The notes below the pieces were generated by a model. That model searched no databases. It worked only from the letters and a program-made list of their open reading frames with translations, and was not told the DNA's origin. The position numbers and the translations under genes are program-made. From positions 186,001 through 250,000 of the forward strand of contig JAJUJL010000004.1 in NCBI GenBank assembly GCA_029265355.1: DNA of 64,000 nucleotides, in the 5' to 3' direction. Of the stretch, positions 27,223-36,584 are shown one piece after another (position 1 is the first letter of the stretch; every line of letters begins with the position of its first letter). The stretch is from Chloroflexota bacterium. GTDB lineage: Bacteria > Chloroflexota > Anaerolineae > Anaerolineales > UBA4823.

Positions 27223-28683
27223 ATGAAGTATACCCATCTTCGCACTATCTTGTTTGTTGTATTGGTTTGGTTAATGGTCAGCGCCTGCGGACTATTGGCG
27301 CCGCAGGCTGAAGAGATCACCCCAGAAGGGCTGTACACACAGGCGGCTCAAACCGTATCGGCCCAGCTCACGCAGCGCGTTGAAGAAGCGCAGATGACAC
27401 CTGCACCGGGTGACAGCGCTTTGCCAACCCAACCGGCGCCGACCAACACGCCTTCGAATACGCCAACCAATTTGCCGCCCTCTGCCACGCCAACGCTGCC
27501 GCTGCCAACCTTCACCCCTGCTCCTCCAACTGCCACTCCCGACCTGCGCCCTTGCGATGCGGCGCGTTTCGTCTCGGACATCACCATCCCTGATGGCACC
27601 ACCCTCCCCTCAGATGCTGTGTTTCGCAAGACCTGGCGATTAGAGAATGTGGGCATTTGTAACTGGACGACCAGCTACTCATTGGTGTATGTGAGCGGCG
27701 ATCGAATGAGCGGCAGCCGGGTGATTCCTTTGCCCAGGACGGTTGCTCCAGGCGAACGCATAGACCTCTCCGTCGACCTGGTCGCCCCCGACCGCAGCGG
27801 TCGTTATACGGGATATTGGATGTTGGCAAATGCCTCTGGTGAGCGTTTTGGCATTGGCGCCGATGCCTCCGGGGCATTCTGGGTTGAGATTCGCGTCCTG
27901 GGTGCAAACTCCCGGTATGCGTATGACCTGACGGCCAATCTGTGCATGGCGAGCTGGCGCAGCAGCGCTGGCAGCCTGGCCTGCCCTGGCGATACAGGCA
28001 GCTCAGATGGCTCCATCGCACTGCTTTCCGCGCCTCTGCTGGAGGGGGGGCGACAGGAAAATGAGCCTGCTCTCTGGACTCGACCCGAAACCGTGCGCGA
28101 TGGCTGGATCTCCGGCGTCTACCCAGCTTACAAGGTGAAAGCCAACGATCATTTCCTGGCAGAAATTGGCTGCCTGGACGGCAGCGACGATTGCGAGGTA
28201 GTTTTCTCGTTGGACTACCAGGAAGTCGGAGGCTCGACCCGCAACCTGGGTGAATGGACCGAGGTGAACGACGGCAAAATGCGCTTGATCAATGTTGACC
28301 TCACGCCTCTGGCAGGGAAATCGGTGAAATTTATTCTCACCGTCACCAACCGAGGCCGGCCGGCGGAGGCAGATGCTGTCTGGCTGGTGCCCTCGGTGCG
28401 TCAGATCGCGCCACCAGATGAGAATCCGACCGCCGTAAAAGCCGCCATCAGCCGCTTAGCCAGCGACCTGGGAATCGATCCCGCCAGCGTGGTGGTGATC
28501 AGCTGGCAGGAGGTGAAATGGAACGATACCTGCCTGGGTTTTTCCCAGCCCGATGATATCTGTGATATCGCCAACATCCCAGGCTACCGCATCATGCTCT
28601 CGACCGAAAAGCGACGCTTCGAAGCGCATACCGACCAAACCGGTTCGATTGTGATTTGGGTAGAAATTACTACCGAATCCTGA
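27223..28683 (+). CDS. Lipoprotein with NBR1-type Ig-like domain
   Basis: A 486-residue predicted lipoprotein. The signal peptide ends in the lipobox VSAC with Cys22. Residues 55-108 are a Pro/Thr linker. Residues 115-225 match the NBR1 (next-to-BRCA1) Ig-like fold: FVSDITIPDGTTL, then FRKTWRLENVGICNW and GRYTGYWMLANASGE are characteristic. The middle region (230-390) is strand-rich, and the C-terminal 85 residues form a small domain with cysteines near WNDTCLGFSQPDDIC. Role unknown; extracellular adhesion or scaffold is plausible. It is divergent from the two-component system. Confidence 0.82.
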   Translation: MKYTHLRTILFVVLVWLMVSACGLLAPQAEEITPEGLYTQAAQTVSAQLTQRVEEAQMTPAPGDSALPTQPAPTNTPSNTPTNLPPSATPTLPLPTFTPAPPTATPDLRPCDAARFVSDITIPDGTTLPSDAVFRKTWRLENVGICNWTTSYSLVYVSGDRMSGSRVIPLPRTVAPGERIDLSVDLVAPDRSGRYTGYWMLANASGERFGIGADASGAFWVEIRVLGANSRYAYDLTANLCMASWRSSAGSLACPGDTGSSDGSIALLSAPLLEGGRQENEPALWTRPETVRDGWISGVYPAYKVKANDHFLAEIGCLDGSDDCEVVFSLDYQEVGGSTRNLGEWTEVNDGKMRLINVDLTPLAGKSVKFILTVTNRGRPAEADAVWLVPSVRQIAPPDENPTAVKAAISRLASDLGIDPASVVVISWQEVKWNDTCLGFSQPDDICDIANIPGYRIMLSTEKRRFEAHTDQTGSIVIWVEITTES

Positions 28684-28705
28684 AGATGGATGCCCTATTC
28701 TGCGC

Positions 28706-28765
28706 TATAATGGTCAGTAACCGGCGGCGCAGGTCAGATCTTCCTGGTGAAGATCGTCCGCCGGT
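28706..28765 (+). promoter_or_regulatory. Promoter -10 and leader hairpin of the LysM gene
   Basis: TATAAT (28706-28711) precedes a long hairpin: ACCGGCGG (28720-28727) with CCGCCGGT (28758-28765), and inside it GATCTTC (28737-28743) with GAAGATC (28749-28755) closing a 5-base loop. The hairpin would form at the 5' end of the mRNA. Confidence 0.55.
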
Positions 28766-28821
28766 CTATAGTTAGCCAGGCGTTTTGCTTGAGCACAAGT
28801 AAGTAAGGAGAGACAATTGTA

Positions 28822-29418
28822 ATGAACGGTAACATGTCAACGAAAAGCCTGCTCACCCGAGCGTTGAGCCTGCTTCTGGCTCTGGTCGTCCTGGTGAGCG
28901 CATTCCCCCAAGGAGCGTACGCGGCTGCCCCGACGCAAACAGTCGCCTGTTCGACACGCTACACCGTCAAAGCCGGCGACACGTTGAGCGCCATTGCTTT
29001 CACCTATGATGTGAGCATCGAGGAAATCGCGACAGCAAACAACCTCAAGGCGCCTTACACCCTCTTCGTCGGGCAGGTGCTGTGCATCCCGGCTTCCACA
29101 ACGACGCCAACCACTGGCACCGGCACTTCGACGAACAAGGGGCCGGGCATCACCGCCGTGCGAACCGACCGGCTGCTGTATGTGACCACTATCGGCCTGC
29201 CGAACAAGACTTTCTACTATGTCAAGATCAGGGATCCATTCCGCAACCTGGGCAAATTTGTGAAACTCGGCAATCTTCGCACCAAGAAGCTGGGCAATAT
29301 CGAGCGAAAGTACCAGATTCCGAAATTACTGCGCGACAAAGCCGTTTTGCAGGTTTGCATCCGCGATGTGAAAACAGATAAAGAGTACTGCACCCTGGTT
29401 TACAATCCGAATCCCTAG
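28822..29418 (+). CDS. Secreted LysM-domain protein
   Basis: A 198-residue exported protein. The signal peptide is about residues 1-34 (hydrophobic ALSLLLALVVLVSAF, cleavage after AYA). One LysM module at about 45-91 (YTVKAGDTLSAIAFTYDVSI, then LFVGQVLCIP) should bind peptidoglycan or another glycan. A Thr/Gly linker follows, then a basic C-terminal domain (110-198) with FYYVKIRDPFRNLGKF and two cysteines near the end. AAGGAG is well placed upstream. The C-terminal domain is not recognised. Confidence 0.88.
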   Translation: MNGNMSTKSLLTRALSLLLALVVLVSAFPQGAYAAAPTQTVACSTRYTVKAGDTLSAIAFTYDVSIEEIATANNLKAPYTLFVGQVLCIPASTTTPTTGTGTSTNKGPGITAVRTDRLLYVTTIGLPNKTFYYVKIRDPFRNLGKFVKLGNLRTKKLGNIERKYQIPKLLRDKAVLQVCIRDVKTDKEYCTLVYNPNP

Positions 29419-29436
29419 ATCAAAGAATTGAGCACG

Positions 29437-29469
29437 ACAGGCCCGTTCTAAGCTCAAGAACGGGCCTGT
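29437..29469. terminator. Intrinsic terminator after the LysM gene
   Basis: A perfect 13-base stem, ACAGGCCCGTTCT (29437-29449) with AGAACGGGCCTGT (29457-29469), is followed by TTGTTT on the plus strand. It lies between convergent genes; the plus-strand gene is the better match. Confidence 0.85.
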
Positions 29470-29483
29470 TTGTTTAAGCCCTC

Positions 29484-31436
29484 TCATTGTATCTGGTACG
29501 GCACCTCGGTGATGACAATGCCCTTCTTGAAAAGCAGCGCCAGGCGCAGCCAGAATGCGGTTTGCGTGTGCAAAAGGTTATGCCAGTTGCGGCGCGGCAC
29601 GAACTGGGGTACGACAATGGTGATCAATTCATTGGGCTGGCAGGAACGAGAGATCTGCTCGATGTAATCCAGCAATGGTTCCAGCAGCAAGCGGTAGGGC
29701 GAATCCAGGATTACCAGGCGCACACCATCACCCCAGTTATCCCATTTGGCGCGCAATTTCTCGGTATCCGCCGGGTCAATCGACACATGCACCGCGGTTA
29801 CATCGCAGGAAAGCGAGCGAGCGTAATTGAGCGCCTGGAGAGACCCACGGTGCACACCCGAAACTGGAATAATCACCCGGTTACGCTTGATACTGGCAGG
29901 GGTATCATAATTCTCCAACGATAATTTATTTGCCAGATCCTTGTAGTGATTGTGAATGGAGCTGAAGATAAACACCAGGATCGGTAAAAGCACCAGCACG
30001 AGCCAGGCGCCATCGGCAAATTTAGTAACCGCAAAAACGATCATGACAATAAAGGTCAGCACCGCTCCAAAGCCATTGATCGCCATTTTCAGTTTCCAGT
30101 TCTTATCGAAGGCCACCACCGAGCCGCGCTCTTTCTTTTCCTCGCCGGGTTTAAGGCGCCCCGATTTCCACCAGCGGTGCGCCATGCCTGACTGGGAAAG
30201 TGTAAACGAAAGAAATACACCGATAGCGTACAGTGGGATCAACAAAGTCACGCTGGCATTGAAAGCGACCAACAAGATCGAAGCCATCAGCGCCAGCGTC
30301 CCGATGCCACGCGAATACACCAGCCGGCTGCCGCGGAAAGCCAACTGCCTGGGCAGGTAGCCATCCGCTGCGGTCAGGGCGCTCAAACGGGGGAAATCTG
30401 CAAACGCTGTGTTGGCTGCCATGATCAAAATAACGGTCGTGGCTGCGATCGTCAGGAGATAAAGCAGGTTGCGCCCGCCGTAAACCGTGCGCACGAGCTG
30501 TGAGATGACGGTCTCCGACTCGGAGGGAATTGCGCCAATTTGACCGCTCAAGTATGTGATGCTCAGAAAGAGAACACCCAGGATCAGCGACATCCAAATC
30601 AGGGTGATGCCAGCGTTGCGGCTGGCCGGTTTCTTGAAGGCAGTGATGCCGTTAGAAATAGCCTCCACCCCGGTCAGGGCAGTCGTGCCGCTCGAAAAGG
30701 CGTGCAGGATTAAGAACAGGCTGATCGCCTGGGTGGCATGGTGTTCCAGCTCTGGCGGATCAATTACCATACCCAGGTTGCCCGTTATCAATCGTACGAA
30801 GCCAACGATGATGGTCAGGAGCATCATGCCGAGAAAGAAATACGTGGGAATTGCAAAAGTGATACCGGACTCCTTCACCCCCCGCAAGTTGATCAACATG
30901 ATGAAGCCGACCATGCCGATGGCGATATAGACGCGATAGGGCATCAAATCCGGAAAAGCAGAGGATAACTGCGCAACGCCTGAGGCAATCGACACCGAAA
31001 CCGTGAGAATGTAGTCCGTTAACAGTGCCGCCCCAGCCACTTGCGCCGGGAACTCACCCAGGTTGTCACGCGAAACGATATAAGCCCCGCCTCCGTTGGG
31101 GTAGGCATGGATGGTCTGTTCATAAGATATCGTCACAATCGCCAACAGGGCTACGATAGCAATTGAGATGGGAAAAGCATACCCGAAGGCGGCCGTGCCT
31201 GCAATTGCCAGGATAACCAGGATCTCCTGGGTAGCATAGGCGGTGGATGAGAGCGCATCAGAAGCAAAAACGGCCAGGCCGATCAATTTGCCAATGGTTT
31301 GGTGTGGCGCATCGGCGGTTGCCAGCGGGCGACCAATCAGCCAGGTGCTCAGGCTGCGCCGCGGCTGGAACTCAGGATCGCGATAAACCAGCACAGCGCC
31401 TTCCTCAGGTTTTTCCAGCGTGGTTTGTACGCTCAT
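29484..31436 (-). CDS. KimA-like APC-superfamily potassium importer
   Basis: A 650-residue APC-family permease with about 12 membrane helices in residues 50-500 and a C-terminal cytoplasmic domain (about 505-650). Close resemblance to the Bacillus K+ importer KimA (YdaO) is visible in ASDALSSTAYATQEILVILA, HAYPNGGGAYIVSRDNLGE, TDYILTVSVSIASG and ALTGVEAISNGITAFKKP. KimA takes up K+ with protons and is inhibited by c-di-AMP. I see no ydaO-type riboswitch in the short upstream region. Substrate assignment is by similarity only. Confidence 0.85.
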   Translation of the reverse strand: MSVQTTLEKPEEGAVLVYRDPEFQPRRSLSTWLIGRPLATADAPHQTIGKLIGLAVFASDALSSTAYATQEILVILAIAGTAAFGYAFPISIAIVALLAIVTISYEQTIHAYPNGGGAYIVSRDNLGEFPAQVAGAALLTDYILTVSVSIASGVAQLSSAFPDLMPYRVYIAIGMVGFIMLINLRGVKESGITFAIPTYFFLGMMLLTIIVGFVRLITGNLGMVIDPPELEHHATQAISLFLILHAFSSGTTALTGVEAISNGITAFKKPASRNAGITLIWMSLILGVLFLSITYLSGQIGAIPSESETVISQLVRTVYGGRNLLYLLTIAATTVILIMAANTAFADFPRLSALTAADGYLPRQLAFRGSRLVYSRGIGTLALMASILLVAFNASVTLLIPLYAIGVFLSFTLSQSGMAHRWWKSGRLKPGEEKKERGSVVAFDKNWKLKMAINGFGAVLTFIVMIVFAVTKFADGAWLVLVLLPILVFIFSSIHNHYKDLANKLSLENYDTPASIKRNRVIIPVSGVHRGSLQALNYARSLSCDVTAVHVSIDPADTEKLRAKWDNWGDGVRLVILDSPYRLLLEPLLDYIEQISRSCQPNELITIVVPQFVPRRNWHNLLHTQTAFWLRLALLFKKGIVITEVPYQIQ

Positions 31437-31624
31437 AGAAATCTTCTCCTATTGATCACGGATCCCTGGGGATCCACAAACAATCATTTTATCATAGCAG
31501 CCACCGCCGCAGGATCGATTCGCAAGAGTTTCGGAGTTGCCTTGGTAGGATCATGAGCGGGAAATGTTCCCGGGGCAAACAATGATGGGTCAAAAGTGCG
31601 ATACAATTGCTGGCATCTCTCACT

Positions 31625-32194
31625 ATGTCGCATGCTCTACTCGTGATCATCACCGGGCTGCCATCTACTGGCAAAACCACCCTCGGCCGCAGGCTGTCCG
31701 CCGATCTGGGCATTCCATACCTGCATAAGGATGGCATCAAAGAGCGCCTGTTTGATACCCTCGGCTGGCATGACCGGGGGTGGTCCCGCCGCCTGGGACA
31801 GGCGACTTATGAGCTCATGTTCTACTTTCTGGAAATCATGCTCCAAAGCCGGGCGACTTTGATCATTGAAAGCAATTTCAAAGCCAACTTGCATTCGGAG
31901 CGCCTGCGCAGCTTGCTGGTAAGGTACAACTACCCGGCGGTGCAAATTCTTTGCTGGACTAAGGGTGAGCAGTTGCTCGAGCGCTTTAAATCACGCTTGC
32001 AAACCAACCAGCGCCATCCAGGGCATGTCGACCATCTGGCATGGGCTGAGCTGCAACCAGCCCTGCTCCAGGGACGGCAAGCGCCGCTGGAGTTGCCCTG
32101 TCCCTTGATCGAAGTCGAGACGACAGATTTTTCACAAGTGGACTACGCCGCCATTCTTACCGCAGTCCAGGCCTGTTTGCACCCTCAACAATAG
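31625..32194 (+). CDS. P-loop kinase-like ATPase
   Basis: A 189-residue AAA/zeta-toxin-like small kinase. The Walker A motif GLPSTGKTT is at residues 10-18, followed by HKDGIKERLFD and a later IIESNF that matches a Walker B-like strand. Arg-rich lid residues are seen in ERFKSRLQTNQRHPGH. Such enzymes phosphorylate small molecules; the substrate is unknown. ATG 31625 is preferred to TTG 31607. Divergent from the potassium importer; the CorA gene follows 29 bases later. Confidence 0.8.
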   Translation: MSHALLVIITGLPSTGKTTLGRRLSADLGIPYLHKDGIKERLFDTLGWHDRGWSRRLGQATYELMFYFLEIMLQSRATLIIESNFKANLHSERLRSLLVRYNYPAVQILCWTKGEQLLERFKSRLQTNQRHPGHVDHLAWAELQPALLQGRQAPLELPCPLIEVETTDFSQVDYAAILTAVQACLHPQQ

Positions 32195-32223
32195 TTGAAT
32201 CACTCTACCGGAGGTGTTCGATC

Positions 32224-33210
32224 ATGATACGCAGCCTCTGCTACACCACCGAACAACACCTGCAAGTGGATCTCTCCTGGGAGCAGATCACCGCCTTTCT
32301 CCAGGAGCCCAAAGGGGTTTTGTGGGTGGACTTCGAAGGCACACCTCCAGAGGAAGATGAGCCGCTGCTGCGCGAGGTTTTCCACTTTCACCCCCTGGCT
32401 GTGGATGACGCATTGCAGGAATCGCACGTCCCCAAGATTGATGATTGGGGTAGTTTTTTGTACATTGTCTTGCACTCGGTCACTTTCGATCAGCAACGCC
32501 GTGAGGAAATTGCCACCTGGGAATTGGATGTTTTCCTGGGCGCCAACTTCATGGTAACGCACCATGACCACCCCATTGCTGCCATCGAGCGCACCTGGAA
32601 TGCCTGCCATCGCGACGAGCGCCACCTGAGGAATGGGGCTGACCACCTGCTGTATCGCCTGGCAGACGAAGTGGTTGCCAGTTATATGCCGGTGGTCGAA
32701 GAAATGGATGATGAGATCGATCAGATCGAGGATCACCTGTTTAACCAGCCGCGCCCGGAGATCATCGAACATGTCTTTGCTCTCAAACGCGCTGCGCTGC
32801 AATTGCGCCGCATCATCGGCCCGCAGCGAGAAGTGTTGAACAAGCTGGCGCGGGATGATTACGCTGTGATCGATAGCCGCGCCCGGGTTTACTTTCGCGA
32901 TGTGTACGATCACCTGGTGCGCCTGCACGACATCACCGAAAGCCTGCGTGATCTGATCAGCGGCACGTTGGAAACCTATCTCTCGGTGATCAACAACCGC
33001 ATGAACGATATCATGAAAACGCTGACCATTATCACCACCCTGTTCATGCCCATCTCCTTCCTGGCAGGCTTCTTCGGCATGAACTTCTTTGCACCCACGG
33101 CGCCGCTCCCCGGATGGACCTCGATGCCTGCTTTCATCTTCACCATCGTGCTCACACTGGCGTTTCCCGTGGGTATGTTCTACTGGATGCACCGCCGAGG
33201 ATGGATGTGA
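32224..33210 (+). CDS. corA: CorA family magnesium/divalent cation transporter
   Basis: A 328-residue CorA. A large N-terminal cytoplasmic domain (1-265) with the long stalk helix is followed by two membrane helices at about 270-290 and 305-323. The signature GMN is in FFGMNFF just after the first helix. Length and C-terminal basic tail (MHRRGWM) are typical. A GGAGG site lies upstream of the ATG. It carries Mg2+, Co2+ or Ni2+ across the inner membrane as a pentamer, as known for the family. Confidence 0.95.
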   Translation: MIRSLCYTTEQHLQVDLSWEQITAFLQEPKGVLWVDFEGTPPEEDEPLLREVFHFHPLAVDDALQESHVPKIDDWGSFLYIVLHSVTFDQQRREEIATWELDVFLGANFMVTHHDHPIAAIERTWNACHRDERHLRNGADHLLYRLADEVVASYMPVVEEMDDEIDQIEDHLFNQPRPEIIEHVFALKRAALQLRRIIGPQREVLNKLARDDYAVIDSRARVYFRDVYDHLVRLHDITESLRDLISGTLETYLSVINNRMNDIMKTLTIITTLFMPISFLAGFFGMNFFAPTAPLPGWTSMPAFIFTIVLTLAFPVGMFYWMHRRGWM

Positions 33211-33301
33211 CAGGCAAGATCAATGTAGGTAGATCGAGCACAGCATGCTATAGTCTGTTTATTCGACAAGCAAAACCCTTAGCCTTGGAGGCGGAGATCG
33301 T

Positions 33302-33796
33302 ATGAATCAAGAACTCAGCAGCAGCGCACAACGTGTCCAGGAATACCTGGTCGCCAGGGGTCTGGAGTCAAGGGTGGTTGAACTGCCAGACTCAACCCGC
33401 ACCGCCCCAGAAGCCGCCCAGGCGGTGGGCTGCCAGGTCGGGCAGATCGTCAAATCCCTGATTTTTCGCGCCAAACACAGCGGTCGAGGCGTGCTGGTGC
33501 TTGCCAGCGGCGCCAATCGCGTGAATGAAACGCTGATCGAAGCTCTGATTGGCGAGCCGCTTGGCAAAGCTGACGCCGATTTTGTGCGCCAACAGACTGG
33601 CTTTGCCATTGGCGGCGTGCCGCCCGTCGCACACGCTAACCCAATGTTGACTTACATCGACCAGGATCTGCTGCAGTATGCGGAGATCTGGGCTGCCGCC
33701 GGGACACCGCACGCCGTCTTTCGCCTCTCTCCGCAGGAACTGATCTCCCTGACCGATGGGAAAGTGGTAGAAATCGCCCAGCAGCCTCACAATTGA
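33302..33796 (+). CDS. YbaK/EbsC-type aminoacyl-tRNA deacylase
   Basis: A 164-residue protein of the YbaK/ProX superfamily, which hydrolyses mischarged aminoacyl-tRNAs in trans. Family features include the early ESRVVELPDSTRTAPEAA segment, the Lys in GQIVKSLIFRA (about residues 48-58), FAIGGVPPVAH with its GxxxP loop (about 101-111), and the C-terminal AAAGTPHAVFRLSPQEL. GGAGG is upstream. The specific editing substrate cannot be told. Confidence 0.92.
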   Translation: MNQELSSSAQRVQEYLVARGLESRVVELPDSTRTAPEAAQAVGCQVGQIVKSLIFRAKHSGRGVLVLASGANRVNETLIEALIGEPLGKADADFVRQQTGFAIGGVPPVAHANPMLTYIDQDLLQYAEIWAAAGTPHAVFRLSPQELISLTDGKVVEIAQQPHN

Positions 33797-33854
33797 AGGT
33801 GAGAACAGAGCTGGAAACTTAAACCCGGCCTCAAAGATGACCTTCAATATCTGG

Positions 33855-33860
33855 TATAAT
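33855..33860 (+). promoter_or_regulatory. Putative -10 box upstream of moaA
   Basis: TATAAT at 33855-33860 in an AT-rich patch, followed by the small inverted repeat GATAA-gta-TTATC (33864-33876). No convincing -35. The moaA leader would be about 90 bases. Confidence 0.35.
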
Positions 33861-33957
33861 TATGATAAGTATTATCTAAAATAACCTGAGCCTGTGCGCT
33901 ATCTGCACCCCTTGCACTGCGCAACCGATTCCCGGGTAGTGACACTGGACAAAAACA

Positions 33958-34938
33958 ATGGCAATCGACCGCTTTGGACGCAACATCCACTATCTACGCA
34001 TCAGCCTGACCGATCACTGCAACCTGCGCTGCGTTTACTGCATGCCGGAGGACATGACCTTTCGGCCGAATGCGGAATTGATGCAGGATGACGAGCTGAT
34101 CCAATTGGTTAAGCTGTTCGCCAGCCTGGGCTTCGATAAATACCGCTTGACCGGCGGCGAGCCGACCGTGCGGGCGCACATCGTCGACCTGGTCAAGGAG
34201 ATCGCCCAGGTTCCTGGCGTGCGCTCGCTTTCGATGACCACCAACGGCGTGCTGCTCAAACGCCTGGCAGGACCTTTGAAAAACGCCGGCTTGCAGCGCG
34301 TTAATGTCAGCATCGATACGCTCAACCCAGAAAAATTCAAACGTATCACCCGCTGGGGCTCGCTGCAGGATGTTTGGGAAGGAGTACTGGCAGCAGAACA
34401 GGCCGGCCTGCTGCCCATCAAGCTGAATGCGGTGGTGGTGAGCGGGTACAACGAGAGCGATGTGGTTGAGCTGGCTGGTTTGACGCTCGAACACCCCTGG
34501 CAGGTGCGTTTCATCGAGATGATGCCTTTTGCTGGCGCAACTGAGCTGCAGCTCAATCAGATCGTGACAGCCCAACAGATCCAGGAGCGCATCGAAGCAA
34601 AATTTGGCCCGCTGCAAATCGCTAACGGCGGCAAGCTGGATGGCGAGGCGCGGCTGTTCCGTCTCTCCGGTGGACTGGGCGAGGTGGGGTTTATCTCTTC
34701 GGTCACCGTGCCATTCTGCGCCGCCTGCACCCGCGCCCGCCTGACGGCGGATGGGCGGCTGCGACTGTGCCTGCTGCGCGAGGGCGAAGTGGATCTGCTC
34801 TCACCGCTGCGCCAGGGCGCGAGCCTTGACGAGCTACGCCAGATCATCTTGGATGGGGTGTGGCACAAACCGTGGGGGCACGGGCTGGCAGACGGAGTGA
34901 TCCCGCTCAACCGGGTGATGAGCGAAATCGGCGGTTGA
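33958..34938 (+). CDS. moaA: GTP 3',8-cyclase, molybdenum cofactor biosynthesis
   Basis: A 326-residue radical-SAM enzyme that starts molybdopterin synthesis by cyclising GTP to 3',8-cyclo-7,8-dihydro-GTP. The N-terminal cluster motif is C21-x3-C25-x2-C28 (CNLRCVYC), with TGGEPTVR soon after. The second 4Fe-4S cluster motif C-x2-C-x13-C is in FCAACTRARL...CLL, and the functionally important Gly-Gly ends the protein (EIGG). No other Moco gene is nearby. Confidence 0.96.
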   Translation: MAIDRFGRNIHYLRISLTDHCNLRCVYCMPEDMTFRPNAELMQDDELIQLVKLFASLGFDKYRLTGGEPTVRAHIVDLVKEIAQVPGVRSLSMTTNGVLLKRLAGPLKNAGLQRVNVSIDTLNPEKFKRITRWGSLQDVWEGVLAAEQAGLLPIKLNAVVVSGYNESDVVELAGLTLEHPWQVRFIEMMPFAGATELQLNQIVTAQQIQERIEAKFGPLQIANGGKLDGEARLFRLSGGLGEVGFISSVTVPFCAACTRARLTADGRLRLCLLREGEVDLLSPLRQGASLDELRQIILDGVWHKPWGHGLADGVIPLNRVMSEIGG

Positions 34939-35050
34939 AATGTAGACCAGGCTGTCAGCTTGTTCGTTCCAAGCGGGCAAACTGACCAGACCTCTAACCG
35001 TGCGTTTCATCCAAGCCATGAGCTTGTGGACTTTCGATTATTGGGAGGCA

Positions 35051-35776
35051 ATGTTGTCGGGAACAAACGGGGTGGAAACGATCATTTTCGACCTGGACGG
35101 CACATTGAGGCATAACCGTCCAACTTTTTTACAAGGCTTTCAAGAAGCCGTCCGGCGCCTAGCGCTGTCCCCCAACCCTGCGCAATGGCGGACCGCCGTG
35201 CGCTGGTTGCATTACTATTGGGCGCAATCCCCAGACCTGTCGAGGGATCGACTTCGCTTTGCCGATCAACAGGAAGAATTTTGGACCAATCATGCCCGGC
35301 GACACTTGCTTGCCTACGGCTATTCCCCATCCCAGGCTGCCCTCTTTGCGCCCCAAATCCAGCGTTACATGGCAGAGGAGTATCAAGCGGAGAACTACGT
35401 CCCTCCTGAGGTGCCTGAGTCCCTGGCATTGCTGAGGTCCAGGGGCTACCGCATTGTGCTGCTCTCGAACCGCAGCGCGCCGTGCGATGAAGAACTGCAG
35501 GAGATCGATCTCTTAAAGTACTTCGATTTCACCCTGGTGGCAGGCGAGGTCAACGCCTGGAAACCTGACCCGCGCATTTTTCATGAGGCTCTGCAGCGCG
35601 CTGCAAGCCGCCCCGAGCGTACGCTTTACGTGGGGGATAATTACTTCGCCGATGTGGTCGGTTCGCGCCGCGCCGGGATACGCCCAGTGCTGCTCGACCC
35701 GGAGGGAATATTCGTTGAAGCCGATTGTATGGTGATCCATTCGATCGGCGATCTGCCGGATCTCTTAGCGCAGTAA
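35051..35776 (+). CDS. HAD-family hydrolase
   Basis: A 241-residue HAD subfamily IA phosphatase. Motif I FDLDGTL begins near residue 12, motif II is LLSNRS, the Lys is in NAWKPDPRIF, and motif IV is YVGDNYFADVVGSRRAG. A helical cap lies between about 20 and 105. In-frame GTG at 35000 and ATG at 35018 are alternative starts; 35051 sits just after GGGAGG, though the spacing is short. It ends 12 bases inside the convergent DUF92 gene. Substrate unknown. Confidence 0.87.
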   Translation: MLSGTNGVETIIFDLDGTLRHNRPTFLQGFQEAVRRLALSPNPAQWRTAVRWLHYYWAQSPDLSRDRLRFADQQEEFWTNHARRHLLAYGYSPSQAALFAPQIQRYMAEEYQAENYVPPEVPESLALLRSRGYRIVLLSNRSAPCDEELQEIDLLKYFDFTLVAGEVNAWKPDPRIFHEALQRAASRPERTLYVGDNYFADVVGSRRAGIRPVLLDPEGIFVEADCMVIHSIGDLPDLLAQ

Positions 35777-36571
35777 GAGCAGACTGGCAAGCACAGCGCC
35801 AACCGCCCCTGCCAGTGAGCAGGAGAAATTGACCCAGTCGTTATCCAGCCAGCGCCAGCCACGCCGGTGCACGGTGGCGCTCCCACAGGAATGGCGAGGG
35901 TGGCGTTCGGTTTCTTTTTGGCAGACGGGGCAGTAATAGATCGCCTGCAAGCTGGCGCCCAGCAACGAATCCAGGGTCGAGCCAACTAATCCACCGACCA
36001 GGGCAAGAATGATCGTGGACAGCCAACTGCCCGCAGAGAATGGCAGGGCTGCCAATCCCACCAGGGTGGATGCGCCCAAAATCGCCAGGTACCCCACCAA
36101 CGACACTCCGCCGGAGGTGCCCCGTTCCACCGCCCGCCCGGTGGTGATCAAGCGCGGTGGGGAGGGATTGAGCACACCCAGCTCTGTGGCCCAGGTATCG
36201 GCGTTGACCGCAGCCATGCCGCCGATGAAAGCCACCCAGGGCCAATTCTGATCGGGAAACAGCGCCGCGAAAATCGCCAACAGCGCCCCTAAACCGCCAT
36301 TTGCCAGCACCTGCCCCCAATCACGTCGCGAGCCTTTGGCGTACTTCTCATCGATGGCTGCTTTTCGGCTTCGAAAAGCTCGCGACAGGGCGCTGGATGA
36401 GACGAAGAACGTCATCAGCAGCCCTGCCCAGCCCAGGCCCCCGAATCCAAAAACTGCACCGCCCACCAAGGCGGCAGCCCAGGCGCCGCTGGCATTGAGC
36501 GCGCCAGCTCTAAACGCCAGGTAGCTGATGAACGCGCCGAGTGCAAAACCAACCAGGATCTGTTCGAGCAT
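35765..36571 (-). CDS. DUF92 family membrane protein (VTE6-like)
   Basis: A 268-residue integral membrane protein with about six helices (1-20, 28-58, 88-105, 110-122, 158-200, 248-266). The family features GALNASGAWAAALVGG and AAVNADTWATELGVL are clear. Plant VTE6, a phytyl-phosphate kinase, belongs to this family, so a prenyl-phosphate kinase role is possible. A loop near residues 212-230 holds CPVC...C, which may bind metal. Two direct repeats with DnaA-box-like cores lie just upstream (36585-36614). Confidence 0.85.
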   Translation of the reverse strand: MLEQILVGFALGAFISYLAFRAGALNASGAWAAALVGGAVFGFGGLGWAGLLMTFFVSSSALSRAFRSRKAAIDEKYAKGSRRDWGQVLANGGLGALLAIFAALFPDQNWPWVAFIGGMAAVNADTWATELGVLNPSPPRLITTGRAVERGTSGGVSLVGYLAILGASTLVGLAALPFSAGSWLSTIILALVGGLVGSTLDSLLGASLQAIYYCPVCQKETERHPRHSCGSATVHRRGWRWLDNDWVNFSCSLAGAVGAVLASLLLLR

Positions 36572-36584
36572 AAGGGGACAAACC

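Noticed and set aside
31437-31606. c-di-AMP (ydaO) riboswitch before the KimA-like gene
   Set aside because: The gap to the divergent gene is too short and I see none of the expected conserved helices.
32200-33192. A 330-codon open frame on the minus strand
   Set aside because: Antisense to corA, His-rich low-information translation.
33861-33957. Molybdenum-cofactor riboswitch before moaA
   Set aside because: The leader is about 90 bases and no recognisable paired architecture was found by eye.
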